From Lophius americanus (Eukaryota; Chordata; Actinopteri; Lophiiformes; Lophiidae), in contig JBBDHG010000032.1 of NCBI GenBank assembly GCA_037951165.1, positions 9,634,001-9,698,000 on the forward strand: DNA of 64,000 bases, written 5' to 3'. Shown here piece by piece: positions 50,626 through 62,849 of the stretch. The notes below the pieces were generated by a model. The model was not told where the DNA came from. It made no database searches and saw only the letters and a list, made by a program, of their open reading frames with translations. How positions within the stretch are numbered: the first letter of the stretch is position 1; every line of letters starts with the position of its first letter. Both the position numbers and the translations under genes were made by a program.

Positions 50626-50927
50626 TCCGCAGTTCTGTCTTTGAGCAGGTTCAGTAACAGTAGTCACTCAAAGGCAACTGGACCTTTGATGCCTTTCTTC
50701 AAGATGTTTGGCCTCATTTTCAGGAATCAGAAAGTGTTGTTAAGTCATATTCTCATGACTTTGGGAGCTAGTTTTAAGGTAATCTTACTGACTTCTCCGA
50801 GTAATATAAGCCACACTTTTCTGCTGCCTTTTTATGAGTAAACTGCAGTAAATATAATTGTACATTGTGGCTTGGGGGAATAACATTATGTGCCAGAAAT
50901 TCAAATTCGAGTCTAGAGACTTGAAGA

Positions 50928-50933
50928 AATAAA
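50928..50933 (+). terminator. Poly(A) signal for PGGT1B
   Basis: AATAAA about 300 bases after the stop codon. Confidence 0.5.
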
Positions 50934-50939
50934 AAATGC

Positions 50940-53900
50940 CTCAATTATTTACATTATAACACTTCAGAATATTTGGAACCCTCTTACTTCTTAGCTTCTT
51001 GGACGTCATCATCAACACAATCTGCTGTACAACTTCCAAAACCCAGGATGAACACTACTGACCTACTTCAAGTGGACATATTCCAAGTAGACACGTAGAC
51101 CGGTTTAAATTCATTAAATCAATGGGTTACATTTGAACTATCGCTTAATGGTGCCCCATGCATAAAGTAAATATAACAAATACATTGTCTTTGTTCACCA
51201 ACCAGCGGAGAATCAATGGTTATGTAGATTTGAGACAAATTCACACGTTTCCTTTAGGTTACAATTCCTACATCATACGAAAACACATCTGAGGCGGTAC
51301 CCTTCCTCCAAAAACTCTTTGTGCCTCTCCGCCTCCCTGACATCTCCATCCTCATTGTGCAGCTGAACCTCCTCACAGCCTCAAGCTCAACAGTTCAAAA
51401 GGTGATACCAGTCTGGCAGATGAACCCTCTTGTGTCTATAACTTCAGCTCCCTTTAAGTTTCATCGCTGCAGGTTCTGTTCAATGATCACCAGAGATTTT
51501 AAATGTTAACGGAACTGCAGGAGTGAAATCATTGGGAAGTAAACACAAACCAGAAGTAACTGAAGGACCAAATATTTGATCATCTGTCCTAGAAAGGAAA
51601 ATCTAATTATTTTTGGTACAACCTATCTTTTAAATTCACATTTTCCCAAGGCAAAAAGAAAATTCTTTTGGGCCTCTTATAATATTTTTGTAAGAAAGCT
51701 GAAAATAACCTAATTCTTTGCAAGGTGGTAGCCATGACTTCAACAGCAGATCCCAATCTGACACCCCAGGAATAACAAAGCAAGTCCACCTTCTATAATC
51801 CCTGTAGGGGACCAACCAGCCAATTCAATAGGAAAAAGATGAGATGGTTAGTAAAATCATTACTGGGGGAAGTTTTTTCTTCTCAAGCACTTGGAGTTGA
51901 CTTGTTTCATGCCAGAAGGGATGTAGTTCAAAATCAAAGAACAATGCCCCTGAGCAGATCACTGTTACAGAAACTAATGCTATCCAACTCAGTGCGCAAT
52001 TCCCTCAGAATCCTAAATGAAGAATTTCACAGTTACTGGAGCACTAAAAGTCCTACCTATTAACAGCAATACCAGTGGCCTTCTAGCCTTTTCCAGTCGA
52101 ACTACGGATTGGCAATTAGTGGTTTAAAATCCTATTAAGCTGTGAAAAATACTGACGCATGGCAGCTGTAGTTCTCAGCTGAGCCCAAATTGTTCATTTT
52201 TGCCTTAAAATGAGAACTGATTCCCATAAAAAGACATTTCCATCTGCTTACGCAACATCCTGTCATTTTAAAACCTCTGTCCCAGTAAACACCAGCTCCC
52301 CTGAGATGAAGAATGAGGGGGAAGTCTGTAGCAGGTTGCCTGCAGCAGTCCGCTGTGTGTTATATGGATGTAATAGAACAATATATGAACTGCTGGTGTG
52401 TTTTCCCTCCGCCGTGTTTAATGAAGCTGCACCTGGCCTCGTCTCGCCCCCTGCCACGTTGTCCCACTTAGATGGCCGAGCAGGAAAACAGGGGAGGCGA
52501 GAGAAGAGTGGAGTCGAGGTGAATAAATAAATAATTTGGCTCATCAAATATTAAACAAGTACTGTCTGAGGCATGAATCTCCTCTCTGAGCCCAAACCCA
52601 ACCCCCAACCCCCCTGAGTTATACAGCCTTGATTTTGTGCAAACAATCATTTTTGGTCAGATATACTGTATATAAATGGAGCTATCATTTTATGCTGATG
52701 TTGCCTCAGACAGAAGGCGTGCTGTAGTTAGTCATGTGGATCTTTCCAACCTCTCTTCAACCAGTTATAATAAAAAAGTGAGTTCCTACATAATATTTTA
52801 AGTTTTAAACCCTACTCCTGTCTGTGCTTACTCTAATATTGTAGCTCAGTCTTCATGCCTAAAGCCAACCAACCAACAAAGCCCTGAATCAGGAGAAGAG
52901 GGAGACAGGTCTCGTCAAAGGAAGCAGTAGGATCCATTATAACAATGAAACCTCACGTGTGAATGGGAAGTTGCACAATTTAGCCTCACACACGTGTTAG
53001 CAGTTTAAACCTGACAAAATCAGTCATTGAATTTGTTATTTTTTGTGGCTTTGATGTGAAATCATCTGCGTTGTCTTACGCAAACAAATGCACTGAAAGA
53101 AAATGTTTAAGTCCTCCATGCATCCATCCTCTGTGAGTTAAGTGACTCAACTTCTTGCCGCTGAGCTTTGCTCTTAGTGTACATGCCAAGTCGAATAGCA
53201 AGACTGCTTGCTCAAACTTGACTCTCAGATGTGCCTCGCTCAGCGTAATTCTGCTCTCTGAATGCTGTTGACACGTATAGCATGCTTAAACTGAGCTTAG
53301 CTCGGCTGCTTCTCCTGAGAATGGCGCTACATGTAAGAGTTCTCTGGAACGGATGGAGTGTCTCCTAAATTCTTGTAAACAATCAGCTAATGGAACACTT
53401 ACTCTGTAAACACCGATTCCTCCTCCCACCTTTAAAGGGTTCACTTATCCAATCAGCCACAAGCTTGACTGTTGGAAGTCGGTTTACCAGAATCTTTCTT
53501 GGTCTGCTCATGTCTGATTGATAATATATGTTGAGAAAGAGGAAAAAATTCAGAGACGGAAGCCATAAGTGCTCACTCATCTGAAAAAAGGATGAAAAAT
53601 GGGATGGCTGGATTAATGGACGGATGGATTTGCCACTTACTGCAGATGAATGCTGCATCTCAGCAGCTGTTATATCGACTCTCCTTTTTGCTACATCACG
53701 CTGCAGCCAATGCTCTCAGAGACCCACAGCATACAGAGAAAGGTGTGGCTCGGTGCCTCAAGGCTGCTGCAGCCACGGCTGGGTTCAGATGGTTCAAAGT
53801 CTTATGAGATGCGGCTGAAATCATCACCATCAACTAATATACATAAAGTAATGATAATATTGTAATAATAAATGTAACGGAATTTATTTTTTCTATGCTT

Positions 53901-54430
53901 TGTAGAAATATTGAGTGTAGATAAAAATGTAAATGTACATGTCTATGAATATGTGTCTTCTATTGTGCAAGTGCTCACGATGAAGAACTGTTTACAACAA
54001 CATCAAGCAGACTGTTGGAGGGATTGGATATGCAAATGTTTGTGATGAATGACAGTACTTCAGCTTTAAATTTGAAGGTGGTGATGTTGTGTCTAGTTTG
54101 GCGGTGCACACTGTATTTATGGTGAATAAAAATATGTACAAACTTTACAAACAATTCGCTTGATGGTGTCATTAGGAGGGAAGATTAGTCAAACAGGAAC
54201 AATGGAAATCTGTGGCAGACTTACAAGAAATCCAGCTTTTGGGTTTTGTGATGCTATATCTTTAGCCCATAAATAACAGTGGTGACTCAGCTTTCACAAA
54301 CCTCTCAAACGAGAAGTTCCTCATACAGCTTCATCCTTAATTTAACAAAGCTTGCCCTTTGTCACTAAATGTCCATTTCAATCCATTTAACAATCCTAAT
54401 GCTTTTAAAACATGTCCTGCATTACAGTAA
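50940..54430. other. Intergenic, no gene recognised
   Basis: Three frames stay open together over about 53,592-53,865 but the translations resemble nothing known to me. The block 52,200-52,560 is more GC-rich and complex than its surroundings and could be a regulatory element, with no direct support. Confidence 0.4.
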
Positions 54431-54436
54431 ACCAGT

Positions 54437-54555
54437 TATGATAAAAATTGGGACATAACTTCCAAACAATTGGTCTGATATAGTTCAAACTTGGTGCCTA
54501 TGAATCAACTAAAAGAGATTTACCTTGGATATATTATATTTTACTCACACTTTTC
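54437..54555 (+). repeat. 147-bp-monomer repeat fragment (copy 4)
   Basis: ACATAACTTCCAAACAATTG, GTCTGATATAGTTCAAACTT and ATGAATCAACTAAAAGAG match the inner part of the monomers at 24,417-24,715. The CTCF-like core itself is lost. Confidence 0.5.
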
Positions 54556-54659
54556 GGAAATAATGTTTGAGGATCTGAACCAATGAGGTTGCTTGTACAT
54601 TGGAGCTACACCCTTGTCAGGGAAGACAGCATAGAACTAGCTGAAAAATGTCTGCTTTT

Positions 54660-54965
54660 TTTTTTTACATATTAAAGCGTGTGAGGACTTATGAGATAAA
54701 GTAGGAAAGGTTACATTGAGCCGGTTGGGCCAAATGAAGAGGGATATTGGATCTATTTGGGGAAGGATGCTGAAGATGGAACTGCCAGAAAAGAGGAAAA
54801 GGGGAAAACCAAATAGGAGGTTTTGGGATGTGGAGAGAGAGGACATGCAGTTGGTTGGTGTGACACAGGAAGATGTAGATGATAGGGCCAGATGTTAACG
54901 GATGCTCTGCTGTAGCGACGCCTAAAAGGAAAAGCCAAAAGAAGATGAGAAGAGATCTATTTAAA
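54660..54965 (+). mobile_element. Non-LTR retrotransposon C-terminal fragment
   Basis: The frame from 54,716 reads MSRLGQMKRDIGSIWGRM, ELPEKRKRGKPNRRFWDV and EDMQLVGVTQEDVDDRA, matching the end of fish reverse transcriptases of the type RWFGHV..PGKRKRGRPKRRW. The downstream CGACGCCTAAAAGGAAAAGC is the usual end of that family. Clade not certain. Confidence 0.65.
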
Positions 54966-56925
54966 ACTGACTATTTTCCATGAATTACAAAATTTCATCA
55001 TAAAATCATTTTAGGAGTGTTGTTTTTTAAATTCTTATAACTTTTTAAAAACATGCTTGACGAAATTTTGTCAATTTATGGTATATTTAGTGTCTTAGAT
55101 ATTGGAAGAAATTATTAAGCAATTAAAGAAATGATTTTTCCACTGTTTTTTTCTAGGTGAGTACATTAAAGGATCAAAACTTCTGTCTCGGCGGTCAAAC
55201 TTGGCATATAAACTCCCATAATCGCGCCTTATGTCCCCACCTTTCTTGGCTGGGAATTTCATTTTCATTTTCCATTCAAGATTTAAGGAAGTAACCTAGT
55301 GCAAGGTATCTATTCTGAAAGGTAATCATGTATTTGGTAGTTGTACTATATGATTACCAACAAGAGTGTTTCTGTATAAAGGACCATCTTCTCTTTGCCT
55401 TTAGACGGTAGAGTCTGTGGCTGGATGACTCAGTTGGTTTGGTTCTAATTTTAACTTCAAAGATGGAAACCGGTCAGCATTTTCCTTAATTCGATGTTCA
55501 TCTTTCTGCAACGTGGATCAGCTGTGCTCTAGACAAACATGAGGATGTTTATTTTTTCTGTTCTTTGCTAGGTGGATGATCAGGCAGAATTCAACGGCAG
55601 TGGGGGAGGGGGAGTTTCACTTAACACAGATGCAAGCACACATATAGACGATCCCACCTGGGAGTTGCCCATAAAGTCACTGACGAGAGTCTCGGCACTG
55701 ATGCGGTAATTCAATCCAGATAAATGTGGCCTAGTTCCACGAAGACATCCGATCTGGTCTTAGAGGGTATTAACTATTTAGGCAGCCCTTGATTGCAACC
55801 TGTCTGATTTTTCAAGTTTGAAAACCTTTTTAAAAGAGAAGTTGAAATGTATTGTTCCCTCCTGAGAATACAGACTAAACCAAATGAAAATTTTCTGGAG
55901 ATTCGGCATTCAAAGCTGGCTGCTGCTACATTGGGTGTGGCTATGTTGTCCTTTGCAATGGATATTGTCTGTAACCCCATATTTTCTCCAATTAGGAGAG
56001 GCTGGGAGGAAGAAAATTCTGGTATGATCAACATGTATGCTTTAGATTAGCCCTCTATTGAGGAGCAGATGTATTCTTGAACATAATTGTCAAGTTCATT
56101 CGTCAAATGTGTGCAGGCTGAGGGGACAGAGGGCGTGATTGTTCTTGAAGGGAGCTGTTGACACCCCACAAGTACACAAACTCAGCGTGTCTACTGGTTT
56201 GCATCACGTGAATGAATGACTCATCTTCAACGATCCACAGTCCCCTTGGGGGCAACAGCTGCTTTCTCTCTGGTTATTTATCTTGACTCGATCTTACTTA
56301 GTATAACACACTAATCAATGTGTTCTATTGATTATTCAGCACACAGAGGGCTCTGCTGCCCACCGGTGTTTACGAGCCAGTCGAGTGTCATCTCCACAGA
56401 TATTACACTTGAGCTCTGGGCACAAGAGTCTATTCAGATGGTCATGAAAGGTGGAACTCGAGCAGAGAACCAGACTGTTGATGAACAATCCTCATACACA
56501 GATCACATTTGTAATTATGCATTCGTAGATAGTTAATAATTCAGTACCTCCACTCAGGAAAGAAACACCTCAAAGTGCATTGGCTGTCAGAATTACACAA
56601 AACCTACAGCAGGCAAGAGCTCATTATTCCTGAATGATGGTGTGGGGTCAGGATTTTCTGCATGCATGACGGGTTTATAGAACTTCCTCTTTTTACACTT
56701 ACACACAAATTACACAAACTTCAAACCCTGGTCGAAGGATGCAACACGTACCAAGGACAAAAAATCATCATATTTCCGGTATACATAAAAAAGATAGCCA
56801 CAAATTGTTCACACCCTCAGAGAATATCAGATGGGCTAACCCAAGTAACTAAGTAAAATAAAACCCAATAAAAATATAGAATGTACAAAACCCAAATGAA
56901 TGTATCCTCTATTCATCCCATACAG
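54966..56925. other. Intergenic, one unexplained open segment
   Basis: No recognised gene. A 46-codon open segment at 55,571-55,708, directly after TTTGCTAG, could be an unknown exon but has no similarity I can name. Confidence 0.3.
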
Positions 56926-56929
56926 TCAC

Positions 56930-57105
56930 AATCATTTCTCCTCATTTGACCCAACTCTGCCAGAGCAGTGAGTGGCTCCTATGATATGCCCTGGGGATCT
57001 AGGGTTTCATTCAGAGACCCTATCACACGTAGACCTGCTGTGGCTTGAACCGGCTACTTTCCGATTGGGGGACAGCCGCTCTGCCCACTGAGCTGCAGCC
57101 AACCC
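56930..57105 (+). repeat. Interspersed fish repeat (SINE-like)
   Basis: TTTGACCCAACTCTGCCAGA, CAGAGACCCTATCACACG and GGCTTGAACCGGCTACTTTC are landmarks of the family seen at 19,965-20,110; this copy keeps more of the 3' part, ending CCCACTGAGCTGCAGCC. Confidence 0.6.
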
Positions 57106-57109
57106 CAAA

Positions 57110-58360
57110 TATATTAAGTTGGACCCATACAATGTCCTTTGTACTGAAAGACAGCCATTTGATCATTTGGGAATACTTTCCATGATTCGTTCTGAAGAGT
57201 TATCTTTTGAGTGTAGGGGGATCACATTAAATGTTGCATTTTGAATTTTTCCACAACTGCTGATGATATTGTCATGAGAGTTCATGCTACCCCTCAGACC
57301 AAACAGTAAGAATCTCAGATATTTTCATCCTGGGACATCATCGGGTCCAACCTATCCACAGATTTGCCTATTGGCTCCAAACTGAAATGAGGATCAGGAT
57401 CTGGATCAGGTGTCAGAATTGTCATTGTGAGCGTGGTAGTATACTGACAACATCTCCAGAAATTACACTCAGTGTTATTCACAGTCTGACAACCCTCAGC
57501 TGCTCTAATGACTTGATAAATGAGCAGATTTAAAACGGCAAACTATGGCTTTTAATGAACGATAAACTCATATAAATGCTCCTGCTATCCGTATAGCTAC
57601 CACGGAGATAATAGTTGTTGCTCCTCTGCAGTAAACAGTGATTATCTCAGTTTTTGGGAAGCAGTGGTCAGACAGTGGATGAATTATAATTTTGGTCATG
57701 CTCTGTTTGCTTCATCCTGACAATCTGCCCTTCTGTCCCCCTCTGTGCTCAGTCGGGTGGAAGATGTCTGCATGAAGCCAGGAGGCCATCTGGTGACGCG
57801 GAACAAGTGGCATTGCCAGAAAAAATTAAAAACATGAGCTTATTCTGGCTTCACATTCCAGCTCGTGAGGCGTTGGTGTGTCTCCCTACCCCTCCCTCGC
57901 CTCACCCCCCTGAGCTTAACAAAAGATAGAACTGTGACCAAAAGGGCTGAGTGATTTAGACTGGATTATCCCTGATCTTTATCTTGTACTTATATTCAAT
58001 TTAAAGTGTACTTATGTATTTATATAGAAATGTATGTAAGCTGCAAAAAAAAAGAAAAAAGAAACGGTACAAATTTCAGTAAAAAAAACAACCCTCAAAT
58101 GTCAACATGGAAGACCATAAAATTCAAAAAAGTATATCACAGTAGTAGATATGTTGAATTATGTTAAATAAAGAAACGGTAAATATTGTCCTAATTCTTT
58201 CCTTATGTGGAAAACACCGAATTTTACTGTGAACACACAAACCTTTGTCAAAATAAATGTATCTGTCTGTCTGCATGTCTGTCTGTCGGTCATCTGATCG
58301 TAACTGTATAGAGAAGGCACGAGCTGCTGTTATGAATTATCTTATTAAGTCTTCACGCTG
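57110..58360. other. Upstream region of TRIM36, no gene
   Basis: No exon recognised. AT-rich low-complexity A runs lie around 58,040-58,100. Confidence 0.4.
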
Positions 58361-58369
58361 ATCGGTAGA

Positions 58370-58900
58370 GATCGGTGCATAAATCGCTCTGATGAATGAC
58401 CGATCAGGACACAGAGCAGCTCTGTGAGCAGAGACGTCTCCTCTGAGGGAGAGGGAGGAGAAGGAGGTCCTCGCTCAAAAAGGAGGCTAACTAACAGTGG
58501 ACAGGCTTCTAGCAGCCGGCGTGTGGACTGACCTCACTGAGGGTTGTATGGAGAGGGAGGGAGGAGAGAAGGATGGTGGAGGTCTGAGGAGTGGCTCCAC
58601 TCTCCTGACGTATGTATCTCACCTCCTCCTCCGTGAAGCGGAGCAGCTTCTGATCCTGTGTCTTTAAGCCGCTGCCGCCGCTGCTGTTGTTTGTCTGCGG
58701 GCTTCCCATCATCCATCACCCTTTGCAGCCATGTCGGACTCTGAGGACATGACAGAGTTCGCCAGCATCGTGGAGCGGATCGAGCGGGGTGAGGTGAGTC
58801 CGTCTCATCGGGATGATTTACGGTCCTTCCGCCTGTTGGCGCGCGCCAACGGCGGCAGCGCCGGGCCGGCCTGATCCGTTGCCACGGCAGTAAGAGAAGG
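58370..58900 (+). promoter_or_regulatory. CpG-rich promoter / 5' UTR of TRIM36
   Basis: GC and CpG content rise sharply here, with GAGAGGGAGGAG runs before the start codon and GCGCGCGCCAACGGCGGCAG just after exon 1. It brackets the first coding exon, as expected of a vertebrate CpG-island promoter. The transcription start is not visible. Confidence 0.6.
58731..58793 (+). CDS. trim36: TRIM36 first coding exon (partial gene)
   Basis: Encodes 21 residues beginning MSDSEDMTEFASIVERIE and ends GGTGAG before the donor GTGAGT in phase 0. Human TRIM36 starts MSESGEMSEFGYIMELI and breaks at the same point, just before the RING domain. TRIM36 is a RING/B-box/coiled-coil/COS/FN3/SPRY E3 ubiquitin ligase associated with microtubules. 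Position after PGGT1B on the same strand fits conserved synteny. The RING and later exons are not in the window; intron 1 runs from 58,794 past the right end. A short exon alone would be weak evidence, but sequence, splice point and synteny agree. Confidence 0.85.
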
Positions 58901-58914
58901 ATGCTGGCAAAAAC

Positions 58915-58940
58915 CTCTATTCTATTCTATTCTATTCTCA
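58915..58940. repeat. (TATTC)n microsatellite
   Basis: TCTATTCTATTCTATTCTAT directly after the TRIM36 CpG region. Confidence 0.8.
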
Positions 58941-59073
58941 CTATAACCACCTGCACGATACGTGGCGTCATGACATGAGGTGATAGATTTAATGTATTGA
59001 TCCAGCTTACTGCACACCTGTTCATTATTTTAATGCAGGAGTCAGGTGTATGGGTTTATACTATTCCAATCAC

Positions 59074-59122
59074 ATCTATCTATCCATCTATCCATCTATC
59101 TATCTATCTATCTTTTATCTAT
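59074..59122. repeat. (TATC)n microsatellite
   Basis: Tetranucleotide CTAT/CCAT repeat in TRIM36 intron 1. Confidence 0.85.
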
Positions 59123-60630
59123 CGTATTACTATGCATTATTCTGCAATATATATTTTGTTTTAATCTCCATTTTATCACCCATTCAATGATTAAATTCTC
59201 TTTCATTCCCATGACTGTATTGTAATCCCATAAATATATTTGCCATATTAAGAGACCATCGGACAATGTAAAAGAAATTGATGCTCTCTCACATTCTGTC
59301 TTGTATTCTATTATATTCCGCTCAGTTCTGTTTCTCTGCTTCAGGCTTTGGCTTCTCTATTTTTAGAGGGAAAAAACGTGAACATGAACAGTTTAATTAG
59401 AGGCTTCAGCGGCTGAGTGCAGTGTCTTGGTAGTGAGATAGAGCTTGAGGCAGATTACAGACTCCTGTCAATATGCAGAACACTTGGCAGCATCTGTGTG
59501 GTGATGGAGGCCACTGGGTTACTGAAGTGTGGGTGTGTGTGTGCGCACACTGAGGACCTATTTACCTATTTCCCCCTTTTTCTGACTGGCAACGCTGCAT
59601 TGCATCATCCCTGCTCTGACAATCTCTGAAAATAATCCATGCATGCATCAAGGCCGCGTGTGTTTCATGCATCTGAGGGGAAAAGAGCAGATTGTGCAGG
59701 CCACTGACTCAGCGGCCAGCTTAATTCAATGATCTTTTAAAAATGGAATCAGGCCTCTCTCGCAAAATGAGCAATGCCATCTACTCATATCTCTGCAACA
59801 ACAGATTGATCAGATAGAGTAATTAAAATTGAAAATCCGATGAATATAAACACAATGTGAAACAGAACAACGATTATGAGAGACTCTTTGTCCGGTCTGC
59901 AGACTGCAGTATAGAAATACATAACAGCAGACAGTTCCTCTGAGTATCCTTTCTTATTGCACTACTTTCTAAAATCTAAATACTGTATAATATGTCACTA
60001 ATATTTTGGTAGCTCAAGCACTGAAATACAGTTTATTCAGTATATATGGTGCAGGACACCAGAGACAAATCTTGGAGATCTAACCTGTATTAAACCCCTT
60101 TTGCCTCCAGAGAGGCTTTGACTGCGGTGCTGTATAGGTTCTGTCAGGTTTGTTGCTTAAAGCTGAAAAGAGGATGACTCGACAGTGTCAGTTTTAAGTG
60201 ACACACTAAAAGCTGTTCGAGGTCCTTGTTATTTAACCTAATCATTGTTGAGTGGACACCGAGGGGCCCCAGTGTGCCATAAAACTGACTGCAGACCCAC
60301 TGCAGTGATTAGAAGCCCATCAATTCAGTAAGATAATGGAGGGAAGCTGACATTAGTGGAAGCTTTACATTCAACAGAAGTTATAGCTGACACTATCCGA
60401 TTTTATGAGCTGAAGAAAGCTTTTGTAAAGGTTTCATACAGTAGTTTGGTTCATATGAATCATATGAACAACATGCTGTTTGGATCTTGGGAGACTATAA
60501 ATTATAAATTTATAGTCAGAGTTATAAATTTACATTTTAAGCACTTAAAGTAACCTAAAACCAACCATCAGACTCAAAACAGTAAATCCCACCACCAACC
60601 TCCTGTCCCCATTATTTTACACACATTGAA

Positions 60631-61130
60631 CAGTTCCCTCCAGAATTATTGTTACACTTTGAAAAATGAGCAAAATAATATGCAATAAAATCTCCATTGT
60701 CTATGCCATTGACCTTTAAATCTAATTATTCAGATAAATTTAACCTATAACTCTATAACTATAAAAAACTATAAAATAAAACCAAATTTGTGCAACTATT
60801 ATTGGTATCCTGCATTTAATATTTTGTGCAGCCCCCTTTTGCCACCATAACAGCCCTGAGTCTCCTTCTGTTGTGGGATGGGGTTTGAGAACACATGGAG
60901 AAGATCTGAGACCATTCCTCCATACAGAAATGGAGAAATGGAGACTCAGAGATTTAACTAACCTCTGCAATTATGTAGCTTTAATCCTTGGGTCTTTTGC
61001 CAGCCTAAACATCCGCCTCACAGTGCATGGGGTCAGTTTCCAAACATGTCTTCTTCCAGGCTGATTTTTAACATTCTTTAAACTTGTTAATCATTGAATC
61101 AACAATTGGAACTAACATTTTTGTTTGTTT
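60631..61130 (+). mobile_element. DNA-transposon-derived fish repeat, degenerate
   Basis: Begins CAGTTCCCTCCAGAATTATT, the left end of a common teleost transposon-derived repeat, and continues with GAGAACACATGGAGAAGATC and TGAGACCATTCCTCCATACA, known internal blocks. The right inverted terminus is not recognisable, so the end is approximate. Confidence 0.6.
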
Positions 61131-61348
61131 AGAGATAAGAGATAAAAAAAACACACTTACCCCACACCCAACAGTCAACAACCAACATTTTTGAACTTCC
61201 CTTGTCTCCTGACTTCATATTTCAAATTAATTAATGTTAAAGAAGATCTTGCTTTTACAGGGTTCAGGTTCGGTCGACCATCACTTTGCCTCAAAAATAA
61301 ACATCCCTAGTATTATTTGGCGAATTGCAGAGAAATGCATACATACAC

Positions 61349-61350
<2 letters not shown>

Positions 61351-61411
<61 letters not shown>
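61351..61411. repeat. (TA)n microsatellite
   Basis: About 60 bp of uninterrupted TA in TRIM36 intron 1, prone to cruciform formation. Confidence 0.9.
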
Positions 61412-61418
<7 letters not shown>

Positions 61419-61604
61419 ATATATTATATATATACTACATATTTATGGTCCCCAGAGGATGACTCATGTTGATTTTGGTGTTCTTCCTCTAGCACCGCCA
61501 GCAAGTAAACATGTGTGGCTCTGTGAAATGTCTAAACATGGTTCCCGGTCCAGCCTTCCCTCCTTCACATTTTGGAAGGAAATTAATGGAAATAAATAAC
61601 CATT

Positions 61605-61712
61605 CAGACTTAACCATCATACACAATGGGCAATTTAGAGTGACAAATGGACCCAAACTGGACTTTGGGAGGAAACCTGGAGGGGAACCACACAGACATG
61701 GAGAGAACATGG
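61605..61712 (-). repeat. SINE-like interspersed fish repeat (fragment)
   Basis: GGGCAATTTAGAGTGACAAA, GACTTTGGGAGGAAACCTGG and ACACAGACATGGAGAGAACA are reverse-strand landmarks of the family at 62,515-62,780. Confidence 0.65.
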
Positions 61713-62514
61713 TACACTCAGAAGGGCTGCACTATAAAGACATTCTCATGACATCCTCATACAAATATTCGGTGACACTGACACCTGCTGGGAACAGGAA
61801 ATTAAAAGTCTTTTGCTATGCTGTAGTGCTGACACGTGTGTTCAATCGTCTTCATCTCATTTGATCATGAAACTGTCATTGTTTGGTCTTAAATTCATGC
61901 ACTGGAATATAACCTATAATAAGTAGGTGGTCTGAAATATCATATTGTTCAAAGAAAAAAGAAAACAAAATCTTTGAAGTTATTTTGGCATGTGTAAAAT
62001 ACATGAAAGTTCTGAGCCCTGACAACCACTCTGTGTTTGTTGAAGAGACAGTGGCAGCTGCTGACCCTGACATGTGCACAGGGGTGAGGGATCTCATTAA
62101 AATTCTAAGATTTAGTGGCAGTTTTATAGTGTATGTATTGTTGTTTTCACGTCAGAAAATATTTGAATAATTCTGCTGCTTTGATGAAGTAAGGAAGACG
62201 GTTCAACTTAATGCAAGTTGGTGCTGACTCTCACCCATGCCCGATATGAGCAAATGAAAAGGTGACGACCTAAACGGACGGCTTAAACTAGAAAGCCATC
62301 TGAGAGCGTAAAGCTCTATTAAAACCATTGTGAAGAAAACATGGACTATCTAAAAGTTATTTACTCTCTATAACAAAACAATATCTGGTAATAACATTTT
62401 CATTGTTTGAGAAGTCCAGACAAAAATGATTTTCAATATCATTCAACATTGAACAACATTCTGAGAAGGGGCTATATTCAACATTTCTTAAATCAGTTAA
62501 CTAATAGGTAGCAA

Positions 62515-62780
62515 GGTTTCCTTACAGCAAGGGCTTGGTTCAAATCCACATGGGCACTTTCTGTATGGCGTTTCCATCTTCTCTCTTTATTTGAGTGGGT
62601 TCCCTATTTGTACTTCAGCTTCCTCCCTCAGTCCAAAAACATGCAATATACATGACTTGCAAGGCTAAATTGCTCATATTAATGTGAGTGTGAGGGTCTA
62701 TGGGTTGCCCATGTGATGAATTGCAGCCCCCTCCCCCCTCCTGCTCAGGATAGGTACAGAAAATGGATGGATATATTGAT
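62515..62780 (+). repeat. SINE-like interspersed fish repeat
   Basis: The most complete copy here: GGCTTGGTTCAAATCCACAT (a B-box-like GGTTCAAATCC), CCTCAGTCCAAAAACATGCA, AGGCTAAATTGCTCATATTA, CAGGATAGGTACAGAAAATG and a GGATGGATA tail. The B-box-like motif suggests tRNA ancestry, which is inference. Confidence 0.65.
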
Positions 62781-62849
62781 ATAATTCAATTAGGTTTGCA
62801 AATTCTTAGTGTCGACGCAATGACTCAATGGTGTTTCATGAATCATTTT

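Noticed and set aside
53592..53865. Three overlapping plus-strand frames, possible gene
   Set aside because: Short, no domain, no splice or promoter signal; simultaneous opening in three frames suggests chance.
61234..61599. 121-residue frame with a tyrosine/isoleucine repeat
   Set aside because: Runs through the (TA)n microsatellite.
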